A stretch of 64,000 bases of DNA from Halobacteriovorax vibrionivorans (GTDB lineage Bacteria; Bdellovibrionota; Bacteriovoracia; Bacteriovoracales; Bacteriovoracaceae): assembly GCF_003346865.1 (NCBI RefSeq), contig NZ_QDKL01000002.1:806001-870000 (forward strand). Reading direction: 5' to 3'. The notes under the pieces are model-generated. The model did not search any database. It saw only the letters and a list, made by a program, of their open reading frames with translations, and had not been told where the DNA came from. Every line of letters begins with the position of its first letter. Position 1 is the stretch's first letter. Shown piece by piece: positions 25,255 to 34,733 of the stretch. The position numbers and the translations under genes are program-made.

Positions 25255-27330
25255 CTATAACCTCACCGTTCCAAGCGATCTAATATTCACATCTGGACTT
25301 AATTCATTATGACTTACAACAATTAAGTTTGGTATGAATTTTTCTGTTAATTTCTTAAAGTGGCCACGGATAACAGGTGAACATAGAACAACCATTTTTT
25401 CACCCATATTCGTTGCCTCCTCTATTTTCTCATTTAAACTGGCCAAAATCGATTGGGTAATTCTTGGGTCTAAAGAAACTTGTTGACCATTTTCTGTTTG
25501 TATGAGATTGCCAGCAACCTGCTCTTCTATTTTACGATCTAACGTAAATATCGGCAAATCACCATTTGGAGACTTAATAGACTCAGTGATAGTGCGGTAT
25601 AACGATTGTCTGACATTTTCTGTCAGAAGATCTGTATCCTTAATTTTCACTCCATATTCAGATAAAGACTCTAAGATTGTTCTTAGGTCACGAATGGAAA
25701 CATTTTCCCTTAAAAGGTTCTGTAATACCTTTAAAACAGCTCCTAGAGGAAGAATATCTGGAACGAGATCCGCAACAATTTTTGGATAATGTTCTTTAAA
25801 ATTATCAAGAACACGAACAAGTTCTTGGCGTCCAAATAATTCATGTAAATTAGTTCTGAGTATTTCAGTCAAGTGAGTTGCAAGAACAGTTGATAAGTCT
25901 ACTACTGTATAACCATTAAATCCTGCATCATCTTTCTGATCTTCTGTGATCCACACGGCAGGAAGACCGAAAACTGGCTCAATTGTTTCAATTCCATCAA
26001 TTTTCTCAATGACACTACCAGGGTCCATGGCCAGGAAGTGATCAGGAACAAGTTCACCTTGAGCAATTTCGACACCTTTAATCTTTAAAGAATAACCACC
26101 TGGAGCAAGTTCCAGGTTATCTTTAATACGAACAGATGGAATGATAACACCCCAATCCAGAGCAAATTGCTTTCTCATATATGTGATACGCTCAAGTAAA
26201 TCACCGTTTTGTGATGAATCAACGAGATTTACAAGTCCATATCCAACTTCTAATTCAACAAGTTCAAGATTAAGGAGATCCTCAAGTGACTCTGGAGTCG
26301 ATTTCTTCTCGTCTTCAACAACTGATTCAGCTGCAACTTTCTCCTGAGCAATTTCATTTTCCATTTTATTTGAAACAAAAAGAAGAGCTAAACCGACAAC
26401 AATAAATGGTAGTTTTGGAAGCCCTGGAATAAGTGAGAAAATAAGAAGCACACAACCTGCAATTAAGATTGCTTTTGGGTGAAGCTTAAATTGCTTACTC
26501 ATTTGAGCACCAAGATTATCTTCACTTGTATTTCTTGTTGCAATAATACCGGCAGCAGTTGAAATAATTAGAGCTGGAATTTGAGAAACAAGCCCATCCC
26601 CTACCGTTAATAGAGTATATGTTTCAGCTGCTTGGCTAAAGTTCATATTATATTGGCCAACACCGACAATAATTCCACCAATAACATTAATAGCAGTAAT
26701 TAGAATACCTGCAATGGCATCCCCTCGTACGAATTTGGAAGCACCATCCATCGACCCGTAAAAGTCAGCTTCTTCAGCAACTTCAGCTCGTCTTTGCTTT
26801 GCTTCAGCATCATTGATAAGTCCGGCATTTAAATCGGCATCAATGGCCATCTGTTTACCAGGCATTGCATCTAACGTGAAACGAGCACCAACTTCTGCAA
26901 CTCTTCCAGCACCTTTTGTGATTACCATGAAGTTAATAATTACTAAGATGATAAAAACGATGATACCAACAACAAAGTTCCCTTCAACAACGAATTCACC
27001 AAAACTTCTAATGATCTCACCAGCAGCACTTGTCCCCTCACTTCCAGAACGAAGTAAAATATTTCGAGTTGATGCTACGTTTAGAGAGAGACGAAAAAGT
27101 GTTGTTACAAGTAGAACCGCCGGAAAAGTAGAAAATTCTAATGGCTTCTTTGTATAAACAGAAACTAATAGAATAATGATTGAAAATGAAAGAGTTGTCG
27201 CTAAAAGTAAATCAAGTACAATTGGTGGAACAGGAATAATCATGACTGCAAGAACAGCTAGAATCCCGACTGCAACTGCAAGATCTGAGTTTTCAGTTAA
27301 TACTTTTAATCTCTTAAAGATACCATCCAT
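25255..27330 (-). CDS. flhA: Flagellar export gate protein FlhA
   Basis: FlhA is the large export-gate component of the flagellar type III secretion system. The 691-residue protein has eight predicted transmembrane helices in about residues 15-330, with the cytoplasmic FHIPEP loop between them (GRVAEVGARFTLDAMPGKQMAIDADLNAG). The C-terminal cytoplasmic domain (about 350-691) forms the nonameric ring that binds chaperone-substrate complexes. Length is typical (about 690-700). It is separated by one base from flhF. Confidence 0.97.
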   Translation of the reverse strand: MDGIFKRLKVLTENSDLAVAVGILAVLAVMIIPVPPIVLDLLLATTLSFSIIILLVSVYTKKPLEFSTFPAVLLVTTLFRLSLNVASTRNILLRSGSEGTSAAGEIIRSFGEFVVEGNFVVGIIVFIILVIINFMVITKGAGRVAEVGARFTLDAMPGKQMAIDADLNAGLINDAEAKQRRAEVAEEADFYGSMDGASKFVRGDAIAGILITAINVIGGIIVGVGQYNMNFSQAAETYTLLTVGDGLVSQIPALIISTAAGIIATRNTSEDNLGAQMSKQFKLHPKAILIAGCVLLIFSLIPGLPKLPFIVVGLALLFVSNKMENEIAQEKVAAESVVEDEKKSTPESLEDLLNLELVELEVGYGLVNLVDSSQNGDLLERITYMRKQFALDWGVIIPSVRIKDNLELAPGGYSLKIKGVEIAQGELVPDHFLAMDPGSVIEKIDGIETIEPVFGLPAVWITEDQKDDAGFNGYTVVDLSTVLATHLTEILRTNLHELFGRQELVRVLDNFKEHYPKIVADLVPDILPLGAVLKVLQNLLRENVSIRDLRTILESLSEYGVKIKDTDLLTENVRQSLYRTITESIKSPNGDLPIFTLDRKIEEQVAGNLIQTENGQQVSLDPRITQSILASLNEKIEEATNMGEKMVVLCSPVIRGHFKKLTEKFIPNLIVVSHNELSPDVNIRSLGTVRL

Positions 27331-27352
27331 GATACTTTTCCTAATACTTCAA

Positions 27353-28429
27353 TTAACTTAGAGCTTTGTTCTTTCTCTTAAGCTTATAAACAAACGCTAA
27401 TACCTCAGCGACTGCTTTATAAAGTGTGCGAGGAACTCCTTCCCCAACTTTTACTGATTTATATAATGCTCTTGCTAAAGGCACATTTTCTACAATTGGA
27501 ATATTGTGTTCTTTAGCAATTTCTCTAATTCTCATTGCAAGGTGATCAGCACCTTTTCCAACAACCCCAGGGGCCACCATATTTTCTTGATCGTATTTTA
27601 AAACAATTGAGATATGTGTTGGGTTTGTGACAATTACATCTGCTGTCGGTATATCTGCAAGCATTCTCTTTTGGGCCTGCTCTCTTTGAATACTACGAAT
27701 TCTTTGCTTAACTTCAGGAGAACCATCTTGTTCTTTTGATTCTCTTTTTGCTTCTTCTTTTGTCATCATGAGTTTCTTTTTGTGAGAATACTTTTGATAA
27801 GCAAAATCAGCGATAGCAATAACAACAAGACCTGCTAGGATTGCAAAACCTAACTTAATGAGAATATCTTTTCCGATTACAAATGCTTGAAAGAAGTCAA
27901 CATGAAGAAAACCTACAAAAGATGCAATATCTTCTTTCATATAAAAATATACAATTCCTAGAATGAAAACAAATTTTAAGACACCTTTAACGGCCTCAAC
28001 AACTGCTTTCATTGAGAATAGTTTCTTTATTCCCTTTATTGGATCAATTCTTTCTGGTTTCCACTCTAAAACTTCAGGAGCATAGATGAATCCGATTTGA
28101 GCGACGTTTGCAACGATCCCCATACAAAGAGCGACAAGACAAACAGGAGCGGCACAAACAAGGGCCGTAGAAGCTGTTTTATTAGCAATTGTTTTAAGTG
28201 ATTTTTCAGTAAAGGCAGTCGCTGGATCAAGATACATAATCCATCTAATGAATTCTTCCATTTCTTGATAAATGAAAAGAAGAGAAAGACCTAATGTCAT
28301 GATACAGGCGGCCAGTACTAACACACTGGTTAGTTCTTTTGAGGATGCGACCTCACCCTTTCTTTTCGATTCGTCAATTCGATGCTGGGATGGATCTTCC
28401 GTTTTTTCCTGATCTGTTTCTTCGGCCAC
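27353..28429 (-). CDS. flhB: Flagellar export switch protein FlhB
   Basis: FlhB switches export from rod/hook to filament substrates after self-cleavage. The 358-residue protein has four transmembrane helices (about 30-210) and a cytoplasmic domain carrying the autocleavage motif NPTH (VTNPTHISI, about residue 266). N-terminal AEETDQEKTEDPSQHRIDESKRKGEVASSKE is the usual family opening (E-KTE-PT--R-- -AR-KG---S-E). Between fliR and flhA, as in most flagellar operons. Confidence 0.96.
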   Translation of the reverse strand: MAEETDQEKTEDPSQHRIDESKRKGEVASSKELTSVLVLAACIMTLGLSLLFIYQEMEEFIRWIMYLDPATAFTEKSLKTIANKTASTALVCAAPVCLVALCMGIVANVAQIGFIYAPEVLEWKPERIDPIKGIKKLFSMKAVVEAVKGVLKFVFILGIVYFYMKEDIASFVGFLHVDFFQAFVIGKDILIKLGFAILAGLVVIAIADFAYQKYSHKKKLMMTKEEAKRESKEQDGSPEVKQRIRSIQREQAQKRMLADIPTADVIVTNPTHISIVLKYDQENMVAPGVVGKGADHLAMRIREIAKEHNIPIVENVPLARALYKSVKVGEGVPRTLYKAVAEVLAFVYKLKRKNKALS

Positions 28430-28441
28430 GACTTACTTCCT

Positions 28442-29218
28442 TTAAAGTATAAAGTTAAACCACTCGCCTAATCTTTCCGTATACATTTTAAATGCAACGT
28501 GAAAGAACTCATCGCTTGTTGCCGTGAATACTAGTAGACCTAGGCCAATATTAACGACAAAGCTCACCATAATGATATTCATTTGTGGTACAGTTCGAGC
28601 AATAATTCCTAGAATCGAACTGATGAGCATATTTGTAAAAATCAATGGTGTTGCAAGCATAAGGGCAGCAACAAAAATTGATTTAAAAGCTTCAATATAG
28701 AAAATATGAGACTTCGCAAAGACACCCATATCGTAGATATGAATTGAATAAAAAGATTGGAAAATCCCTTTAAACATCGGTAAAAGTGCTCCGGAAGATA
28801 TAACCATTACAAGAACAGTCCATTGTATAAGTTTTTCGAAAGGACCCACTTGTTGACCTGAAGAAGGATCAAAATAGCGAATCGCTGCAAATCCAATTTG
28901 CTGGGTAATAATACTACCTGCTGACAGGAAGATACCCATGATTGATTTTACCAAATATCCAATTATCAATCCAATGAGTGTGTAAATAATAGTGAGGGCC
29001 CAGAAGTTATCTTTTCCCACATACATGATGTCCTTGACTACTTCACCTTGAATATATGGAAAGAAGCAAAAACTCATAACAAGAGTTGAAAGGATCTTTA
29101 CCATCATTGGGATTGGTAAGTTATCATAAATAGGTAGCTGAAAGTTAATAGCAAGTAATCTGGTAAAGATTAACCAAAAGGCGATTATAGGGACAATGTC
29201 AGTGATTTGAATTGTCAT
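28442..29218 (-). CDS. fliR: Flagellar export protein FliR
   Basis: FliR is an inner-membrane component of the export gate, forming the FliPQR helical assembly. The 258-residue protein is hydrophobic throughout with about six helices, and shows the family-type features RLLAINFQLP, the central GSIITQQIGFA and the C-terminal AR--PQMNIIMVSF (about residue 195). It follows fliQ by 9 bases and precedes flhB by 12. Confidence 0.94.
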   Translation of the reverse strand: MTIQITDIVPIIAFWLIFTRLLAINFQLPIYDNLPIPMMVKILSTLVMSFCFFPYIQGEVVKDIMYVGKDNFWALTIIYTLIGLIIGYLVKSIMGIFLSAGSIITQQIGFAAIRYFDPSSGQQVGPFEKLIQWTVLVMVISSGALLPMFKGIFQSFYSIHIYDMGVFAKSHIFYIEAFKSIFVAALMLATPLIFTNMLISSILGIIARTVPQMNIIMVSFVVNIGLGLLVFTATSDEFFHVAFKMYTERLGEWFNFIL

Positions 29219-29227
29219 ATATTACGA

Positions 29228-29497
29228 TTACCTACCAGTTACTAGTTGTGGAATACTGATGATTAATTCTTTTGTAAAAGTAGTCAGTTGATCTGTCATC
29301 CATGGTGCTGTTAACACTAATGCACCAACAATCACTAGAATCTTAGGGATGAATGAAAGTGTTTGCTCATTGATTTGAGTAACTGCTTGAAATATCGATA
29401 CTAAAATACCCATAATTAGAGCACCTGCTAACATTGGTGCTGAAATCATTAATCCTACAGTAACTGCTTGTCTTGCGATGTCTGAAAAAAAGTCCAT
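29228..29497 (-). CDS. fliQ: Flagellar export protein FliQ
   Basis: FliQ is the small two-helix subunit of the FliPQR export gate. The 89-residue protein shows helices at about 12-38 and 50-75 and the conserved core GALIMGILVSIFQAVTQINE followed by LSFIPKI. I start at ATG 29497 because GGAG lies six bases upstream; an in-frame TTG four codons earlier overlaps that ribosome site. The chosen length equals the family norm of 89. Confidence 0.94.
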   Translation of the reverse strand: MDFFSDIARQAVTVGLMISAPMLAGALIMGILVSIFQAVTQINEQTLSFIPKILVIVGALVLTAPWMTDQLTTFTKELIISIPQLVTGR

Positions 29498-29514
29498 CTT
29501 GTTCTCCAATTCTT

Positions 29515-30264
29515 TTAGTTAAAAGACCTTAGTAGTGAACCTGTGACCAGTTGCCAACCGTCTACAAGAACAAAGAGTAATAATTTAAAAGGCAATGAAA
29601 TAACAACCGGAGGAAGCATCATCATCCCCATGGCCATTAAAACAGAGGCAACAACCATATCTAAAATGAGAAATGGGATATAAAGTAAGAAGCCAATTTG
29701 AAAGGCCGTCTTCAATTCAGAAATAATAAATGCAGGAATCAAAAAATGAATAGGAACATCATTAATTGATTGTGGTGCCTGTCTTCCTGTTACATCATAG
29801 AAAAGACCGATATCAGCTTTACGTACTTGTTTATTCATGAATCCACGAAGAGACCCTTCAATTCGATCAAGAGCAAGAGTCGTTGATATCTTCTTATCCA
29901 TATATGGCTTAATAGCATTATTATAAATATCTTCACCAGTTGGCTGCATCACAAAAACAGATAGAAACATTGCAAAACCAATTAGTAGTTGGTTTGGTGG
30001 CATACTTTGAGTTCCAATGGCCTGTCTCATGAAAGATAGAACAACGATAATTCTCGTAAAACATGTACAAAGAATTAATACAGCTGGTGCTAACGTAAGA
30101 ACTGTAAAAAGGACCGTTAACTCGATCGTATCGACTAGATCAACACCTTGACCAAAATTAACAGAAAGTCCTGGAAGCCCCAGGTTCGTTGACTGCTGTG
30201 CAAAGATCGTACTTAGCCATCCGCCGATACTAAATACTAATAATGCTTTTAAAAGGTTCTTCAT
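29515..30264 (-). CDS. fliP: Flagellar export protein FliP
   Basis: FliP is the core subunit of the flagellar export gate. The 249-residue protein begins with a signal-like hydrophobic segment, normal for FliP. It shows the hallmark stretch [34 protein letters not shown], then the second conserved block [36 protein letters not shown]. The start has AGGA about seven bases upstream. FliO, needed for its assembly, is encoded directly before it. Confidence 0.96.
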   Translation of the reverse strand: [249 protein letters not shown]

Positions 30265-30300
30265 TCAACTTCCTATTGAATTGATTTTAAAATCAAATAT

Positions 30301-31470
30301 CTATTGTAAAGACTTCATGTCTTTTACTTTTTTCTTAATTTGAGCAGTAAGACTCACCTTCTCTTCACTTGTTGCTTGTCCTGCTAGACTATTTAAAATT
30401 GCTTCCTGTGAAGATCTTGTAGAGTTGCTTGCTTCATGCATATTTTGAGTTACTTCTTTTAACTTAAATTCTTTTGAACCTTCATTTGCAGAATCAAGGT
30501 TTGTATCAAAGTTAGATCCAGTGATTTGTTTTTCACCTTCCTTAAAGAAAGCTGATGTATCTTCAATCTCTGTTAAAAAATCCATACCTTTTTCTGACTG
30601 TGCCATTAAAAAGACTTGTTTTTGAACTCTAACAACAAGAAGACTTCTTTTTGGGGCAAGATATGTTGTCGATAATACTTCAACCATCTTTGCACTAGAG
30701 AAGATTCCTAATCCACCTTTCTTAAGCATTCCCTTTCTAAAAAAGTTCATTAGAAAGAAGATACCGGCAGCAAAAAGAGCGAAGAATCCGATAAATTTAA
30801 AAATATAAGTCGACATTTGAAATCCACCCTTTTCAACTCCAGAAGAAAGAGAGCTTACGCTATCTTCTACTTGTTGTTTTTTCTCTTTTGCTAATGCTAG
30901 AAGAGAATCATTTGTATCATTTAGTTTCTTATTATTAGGTTTTTCGTTCTTTGTTACTTCTTCTTTATCTTTTAAAAGTTTTTCTAAGTAACTTTCATCA
31001 TATGCTTCTGCTTTTTTAGTTTTAGCAGGAGCCTTCTTTGGAGTAGCTGCTCTTGTTACAGCAACTTGTTTTTTAGAAGCTGAAATTGGAAAGAACATTT
31101 TTATTTGGTTATCTCCAACCTCTAAACTTACTTTATCTTCCTTACCTCTTAGTTCATAAGGAAGAATGGCACGTACACGAGCAACATCTTTATTGAATTG
31201 ATACGCCATAAGTTTCGTATCAAACTTATTATTCACAGAAACTTGTTTTTCAATTTTTGGCCAAACAATTGTTCCATCAAGAGCAACTTGAATAATATCA
31301 TCCTTAATTGTTAACTCAGGAGTATCTCGGTAGTTACCTTTTAACGCAATGGTTACAACACCAGTACTTCCATCTTTAGTTAACTCAACTTTTCCAATTT
31401 CAACTCTTGCATAAGCATTTGCTGTTATTAAAGAAAGTGCTAAAAATAATAATTTAAATCGTTTGGCCAT
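30301..31470 (-). CDS. fliO: FliO-like flagellar protein with N-terminal AMIN-type domain
   Basis: A 389-residue protein in the fliO slot. A signal peptide (ends ANAYA) is followed by an AMIN-like beta domain (about 22-130: VEIGKVELTKDGSTG-VTIALKG ... IKMFFP), the kind that binds peptidoglycan or envelope partners. A Lys/Ser-rich linker, one transmembrane helix (about 223-245) and a short FliO-type cytoplasmic domain follow (LSTTYLAPKRSLLVVRVQKQVFLMAQS). FliO helps FliP assemble. E. coli FliO is only about 120 residues, so the periplasmic part is an addition. A long Ser/Thr-rich tail completes it. The domain calls come from sequence pattern only. Confidence 0.82.
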   Translation of the reverse strand: MAKRFKLLFLALSLITANAYARVEIGKVELTKDGSTGVVTIALKGNYRDTPELTIKDDIIQVALDGTIVWPKIEKQVSVNNKFDTKLMAYQFNKDVARVRAILPYELRGKEDKVSLEVGDNQIKMFFPISASKKQVAVTRAATPKKAPAKTKKAEAYDESYLEKLLKDKEEVTKNEKPNNKKLNDTNDSLLALAKEKKQQVEDSVSSLSSGVEKGGFQMSTYIFKFIGFFALFAAGIFFLMNFFRKGMLKKGGLGIFSSAKMVEVLSTTYLAPKRSLLVVRVQKQVFLMAQSEKGMDFLTEIEDTSAFFKEGEKQITGSNFDTNLDSANEGSKEFKLKEVTQNMHEASNSTRSSQEAILNSLAGQATSEEKVSLTAQIKKKVKDMKSLQ

Positions 31471-31482
31471 AATAAGTTCCTA

Positions 31483-31863
31483 TTATTTAAGGTTTTCAAT
31501 TCTCTCAATTGGCGAAATGATATCTGTTAAACGAATTCCAAACTTTTCGTTAACAACAACAACTTCACCTTTAGCGACAAGCTTCCCATTTACTAAAATC
31601 TCAAGAGGCTCACCAGCTAACTTATCAAGTTCAAGTACAGAACCTTGTCCTAGTTGCAGAAGGTCTTTAATAATTACCTCTGTACGCCCTAGTTCAACTG
31701 TTACCTTTAGAGGAATGTCTAAGATAAAGTCTAGGTTTTGTACCTTTAATTTATTAATCGCATCATCACCGGCCCTAATTTCATCAGCAAGTTTTTCAAC
31801 TTCCATCGTATTGAAATTTTCTAGACCTTGTACTTCATTATTTAATTCTGTTTGATCGCTCAT
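31483..31863 (-). CDS. fliN: Flagellar switch protein FliN
   Basis: FliN, with FliM, forms the C-ring used for torque switching and as an export dock. The 126-residue protein has the SpoA/SPOA domain in its last 80 residues: [59 protein letters not shown] is the conserved block (given here in parts). The N-terminus is variable and acidic. Between fliM and fliO. Confidence 0.96.
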   Translation of the reverse strand: MSDQTELNNEVQGLENFNTMEVEKLADEIRAGDDAINKLKVQNLDFILDIPLKVTVELGRTEVIIKDLLQLGQGSVLELDKLAGEPLEILVNGKLVAKGEVVVVNEKFGIRLTDIISPIERIENLK

Positions 31864-31879
31864 TTATATACTCCCTTTA

Positions 31880-32902
31880 TTACTCTACTTCGATATCCAT
31901 AGAAACTTTCGGTGTTTTATCAACATGTGTGACTTGTACCGCTCGGCTTCCTTTATATGTTCCAATTAGACACTGTAACTTCTCTACTCCCTGAATTGTT
32001 CCCTTAACTTCACTTGAAGCTTCTTGGTTCAATGGAATAATATCTCCACTTTGAAGAGTGAGAAGGTCACCCACTGTCATCTGTGCCTCACCAAGTTTGA
32101 CAACAATCTCAGCTTTCGTATCTTTAATGTGCTCATTCATTGCACTTGTCCAGATACTATCTGCCATGTCGTTATCAGTTTGGTAATTAGATGAAAGCTT
32201 TTGCTTAATTGGTTCAATTGTTGAGTAAGGAACAACGATCATAATCGTTCCAGATGCAGACTCAAATTCAACTTCTAGAGTTGTTGCGATAATTACATCT
32301 GATGGAGGAACAACCCCAACGAATTGTGGGTTAATCTCTGTTCTTACATATTGTGCATCAATTCTGTGAACTTGTGCCCAAGCTTCCTCAAGGTCAGCAA
32401 TGGCCATATCCATAACTTTTCTCATGAATGAAAGTTCAATTGCTGTGAATTCCTTTCCTTCAATCTTTGTAAATGGACGATCCGTTCCACCGAAATATGA
32501 ATCAATAATTGCATAAGCTAACTTTGATTCAAAAACTAGAAGAGCTGGACCTCTTAGTTCATTGAATTTCATAATACACATACACGAAGGAATCGGTAGT
32601 GTGTTTACGAACTCACCAAACTTAAGAAGATCAGTTGAGATCATTGAGATCGTTGAAATCTTTCTTAAAGAATTTGAAAGTGATACACGAAATGAACGAA
32701 TAAATCTTTCGTAGATGATTTCAAGAATAGGCATTCGCCCACGAATGACTCGGTCTTGATTAGTTAAGTCATAGGGCTGTATATTCTCATCTTCAGCTTC
32801 ATCATCGAAATCGCCACCATCACCTAAAAAATCATCTGCTTCACCATCGTTTACAGCGTTTAATAGAGCATCGACTTCGTCTTGACTTAAAACCTGTGCC
32901 AT
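31880..32902 (-). CDS. fliM: Flagellar motor switch protein FliM
   Basis: FliM is the C-ring protein that binds phospho-CheY. The 340-residue product starts with the CheY-binding motif SQDEVDALL (residues 5-13), then an acidic linker. The CheC-like middle domain follows (about 55-235, with GRMPILEIIYERF, FESKLAYAIIDSYFGG), and then the C-terminal SpoA domain (about 255-330). I start at ATG 32902, where AGGAGG stands seven bases upstream; an upstream in-frame ATG at 32935 would add eleven residues and has no such site. Presence of the CheY motif implies chemotaxis genes elsewhere in the genome. Confidence 0.96.
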   Translation of the reverse strand: MAQVLSQDEVDALLNAVNDGEADDFLGDGGDFDDEAEDENIQPYDLTNQDRVIRGRMPILEIIYERFIRSFRVSLSNSLRKISTISMISTDLLKFGEFVNTLPIPSCMCIMKFNELRGPALLVFESKLAYAIIDSYFGGTDRPFTKIEGKEFTAIELSFMRKVMDMAIADLEEAWAQVHRIDAQYVRTEINPQFVGVVPPSDVIIATTLEVEFESASGTIMIVVPYSTIEPIKQKLSSNYQTDNDMADSIWTSAMNEHIKDTKAEIVVKLGEAQMTVGDLLTLQSGDIIPLNQEASSEVKGTIQGVEKLQCLIGTYKGSRAVQVTHVDKTPKVSMDIEVE

Positions 32903-32965
32903 CGTTCCCCTCCTAGGATTTGATGATCTTGGCATCCTGCCAAAAGTTAAACTTTTATTTATGTA

Positions 32966-33499
32966 CTAGTTGATCTGGAAACCAACGTAGTAAACATCTA
33001 AAACTTTTCCATCAACGAGATATGAGTTAATCGCTGATTTAATTTCTTCTTTAAGGTATTCCTTACCTTGTACTTTAAGAAGATCATTTGGCCTCTTTGA
33101 GTTTAGAATACTAATAATTGTATCTCTAATCTGAGGCTTTCTTGCTTTATATTCTTCCTCTTTTGCATTTAGAGAAAGCTTAAGTACAGCATTTAAACGA
33201 ATGTAGCGTTGAGGTCCATCACCTTGTGAAAGGTTTGCTGTAAAGCTATCAAGAGGAAAGAGCTTACCTTCTTCTTCTTGTGCTTCACCAGTTGTCACAA
33301 CGTCTGCTTCTTTATTTGCTTCGGCCATTTGGGCCTTAACAAGATCTTCTACTGAAGATTGCTGCGATAATTTCACATGTGTCTGATACTGAAAATAAGC
33401 GATTACACCCATTAAGATAATATTCAGTAGTAGAGCTACTGTTAAAAGAGGGCTTTTACCACTTCCTTGGTTTGTATTATCAGCACTTCCATCTGCCAT
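32966..33499 (-). CDS. fliL: Flagellar basal body-associated protein FliL
   Basis: FliL forms a ring around the stator units and supports torque. The 177-residue protein has one transmembrane helix near residues 18-38 and a periplasmic domain (about 75-177) with the family pattern FPLDSFTANLSQGDGPQRYIRLN (quoted in part), RDTIISILNSKRPNDL and the C-terminal VYYVGFQIN. First gene of the flagellar operon, with a good promoter about 60 bases upstream. Confidence 0.93.
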   Translation of the reverse strand: MADGSADNTNQGSGKSPLLTVALLLNIILMGVIAYFQYQTHVKLSQQSSVEDLVKAQMAEANKEADVVTTGEAQEEEGKLFPLDSFTANLSQGDGPQRYIRLNAVLKLSLNAKEEEYKARKPQIRDTIISILNSKRPNDLLKVQGKEYLKEEIKSAINSYLVDGKVLDVYYVGFQIN

Positions 33500-33560
33500 A
33501 CTTATAAATCCTTTACTTCACACAGAAAAAAATTCCTTTATAAACTGTGCCTCGTCAAAA

Positions 33561-33589
33561 ATTATACATCCTACCGGCAAATTCTACAA
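33561..33589 (-). promoter_or_regulatory. Sigma-70-type promoter for the fliL-fliA operon
   Basis: Minus strand TTGTAG (33589-33584), 17-base spacer, TATAAT (33566-33561). Transcription would start about 55 bases before the fliL ATG. No sigma-54 (GG-N10-GC) element was seen here. Confidence 0.65.
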
Positions 33590-33737
33590 GATAGTAAAGA
33601 ATGTTCTACCACATTCTATTGCCCTTTAAAGGAATTCTAACCGTTTAGCTTGTATGTAAAAATTGGCCGGTGTCAAAATGTCGACGCTTTTTTGACGCTT
33701 ACTGAGTTGAGAGGCAAATTTTTCCCCTCTAGAAATA

Positions 33738-33761
33738 AGAAAGCCTCCCAAAGGGAGGCTT
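33738..33761 (-). terminator. Terminator of the HU gene
   Basis: A 9-bp stem AAGCCTCCC/GGGAGGCTT (33741-33761), loop TTT on the minus strand, followed by CTTATTTCT. The T-run is imperfect; the position 30 bases past the HU stop supports the call. Confidence 0.65.
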
Positions 33762-33790
33762 CTTATTATGAAACTAATTTAAATCTAAAA

Positions 33791-34069
33791 TTAGAACATT
33801 TCCTTCCAAGCTTTACCTGGCTTGAATTTTGGAAGAGTCTTAGCTTTGATTTTAATCTTTTCACCAGTTGCTGGATTGATACCAGTTCTAGCTGCTCTTC
33901 TTACTTTTGTGAAAGTACCAAAACCGATTAGTGATACATCGTCACCTTTCTTAACAGCTTTCTTGATTGTTTCAAGAGTAGTTGATACGAAAGTATCTGC
34001 ATCTTTCTTAGTTAGGTGCTTAAGTTCTTTGTTCTTTAAGATTGCTTCTACAAGTTCTTTTCTGTTCAT
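33791..34069 (-). CDS. hup: DNA-binding protein HU
   Basis: A 92-residue HU/IHF-family nucleoid protein: MNRKELVEAIL at the start, the conserved GFGTFTKVRRAARTGINPATGE DNA-binding arm (about residues 46-67) with RxGRNPxTG-like core, and the closing KTLPKFKPGKAWKEM. HU is more likely than IHF because the arm and length are HU-like and there is only one copy here. Monocistronic, with a terminator directly after. GGAG lies about six bases before the ATG. Confidence 0.95.
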   Translation of the reverse strand: MNRKELVEAILKNKELKHLTKKDADTFVSTTLETIKKAVKKGDDVSLIGFGTFTKVRRAARTGINPATGEKIKIKAKTLPKFKPGKAWKEMF

Positions 34070-34136
34070 GTAAACTCCAAATAGTTAGTTATTTAGTTGT
34101 TGTAAAAATAGGATGAGGCCTGAAACACGCTTTGAC

Positions 34137-34160
34137 AAGGCTTTTTAAGCCTTTTTTTTT
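34137..34160 (+). terminator. Plus-strand terminator upstream of HU
   Basis: AAGGCTTTTTAAGCCTT (34137-34153) continued by a T-run to 34160. It reads as an intrinsic terminator only on the plus strand, although both neighbouring genes are on the minus strand. Confidence 0.45.
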
Positions 34161-34188
34161 AATTAAGTTATTTTTTTTATTTTTTAGG

Positions 34189-34626
34189 TTATTTTAGACT
34201 TTTTTCTTGCCAAACTACCACTTCTTCCTCTAGTGCGATTCTAACGGCTTTAAGCCACTCTAGCTCTAATTGAGAGTGCTCTTTTATGTCTTCAATTTCA
34301 ACAAATAATTGAATGAAGACTGGGCCGAGTTGATGATAGAAAACTTCCATATTAGGAATCTTTATATCAACAGGAAGGTGCTCGGAAAGCTTATCAAGAA
34401 TTTTTTCAAGCTCTAAGATCTCATGAGCAAGTTTATAAATCGAGTCAGTTTTAAGTAGAGATGAAACATGCTTGATATAAGCATGATCAAGTACATTTTG
34501 TTCAATGAGGTTATGAGGAATATCATCATGTAAAAAATCAGATAGAGAATAATCGATCTGCTTAGCAGATTCACGCATATATTCTTTATTAATTTTTACC
34601 TGGTTATGATCAAAGAAGCTTGTCAT
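34189..34626 (-). CDS. Hypothetical helical protein
   Basis: A 145-residue protein I do not recognise. It is predicted helical, acidic and rich in Leu, Glu and His, with no signal or membrane segment and no cysteines. It could be a cytosolic helical bundle. It stands alone between the HU gene and the DsbA-like lipoprotein gene, with AGG about ten bases before its ATG. The coding call rests on the uninterrupted frame and on codon use like that of neighbours. Confidence 0.7.
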   Translation of the reverse strand: MTSFFDHNQVKINKEYMRESAKQIDYSLSDFLHDDIPHNLIEQNVLDHAYIKHVSSLLKTDSIYKLAHEILELEKILDKLSEHLPVDIKIPNMEVFYHQLGPVFIQLFVEIEDIKEHSQLELEWLKAVRIALEEEVVVWQEKSLK

Positions 34627-34681
34627 TTTTAACCTCCATTATTTCTAGTATAACAGAAGATTAGATTTTGCCCAAATAAGA

Positions 34682-34710
34682 AGGCCTGCAAAGAATGCAG
34701 GCCTCTTATT
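34682..34710 (-). terminator. Terminator after the DsbA-like gene
   Basis: A perfect 9-bp stem AGGCCTGCA/TGCAGGCCT (34682-34704) lies 30 bases after the stop. The T-run is poor on the minus strand (TCTTATTTGG), so the strength is uncertain. Confidence 0.55.
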
Positions 34711-34733
34711 AAATATAGAAATGTATATTTGAA

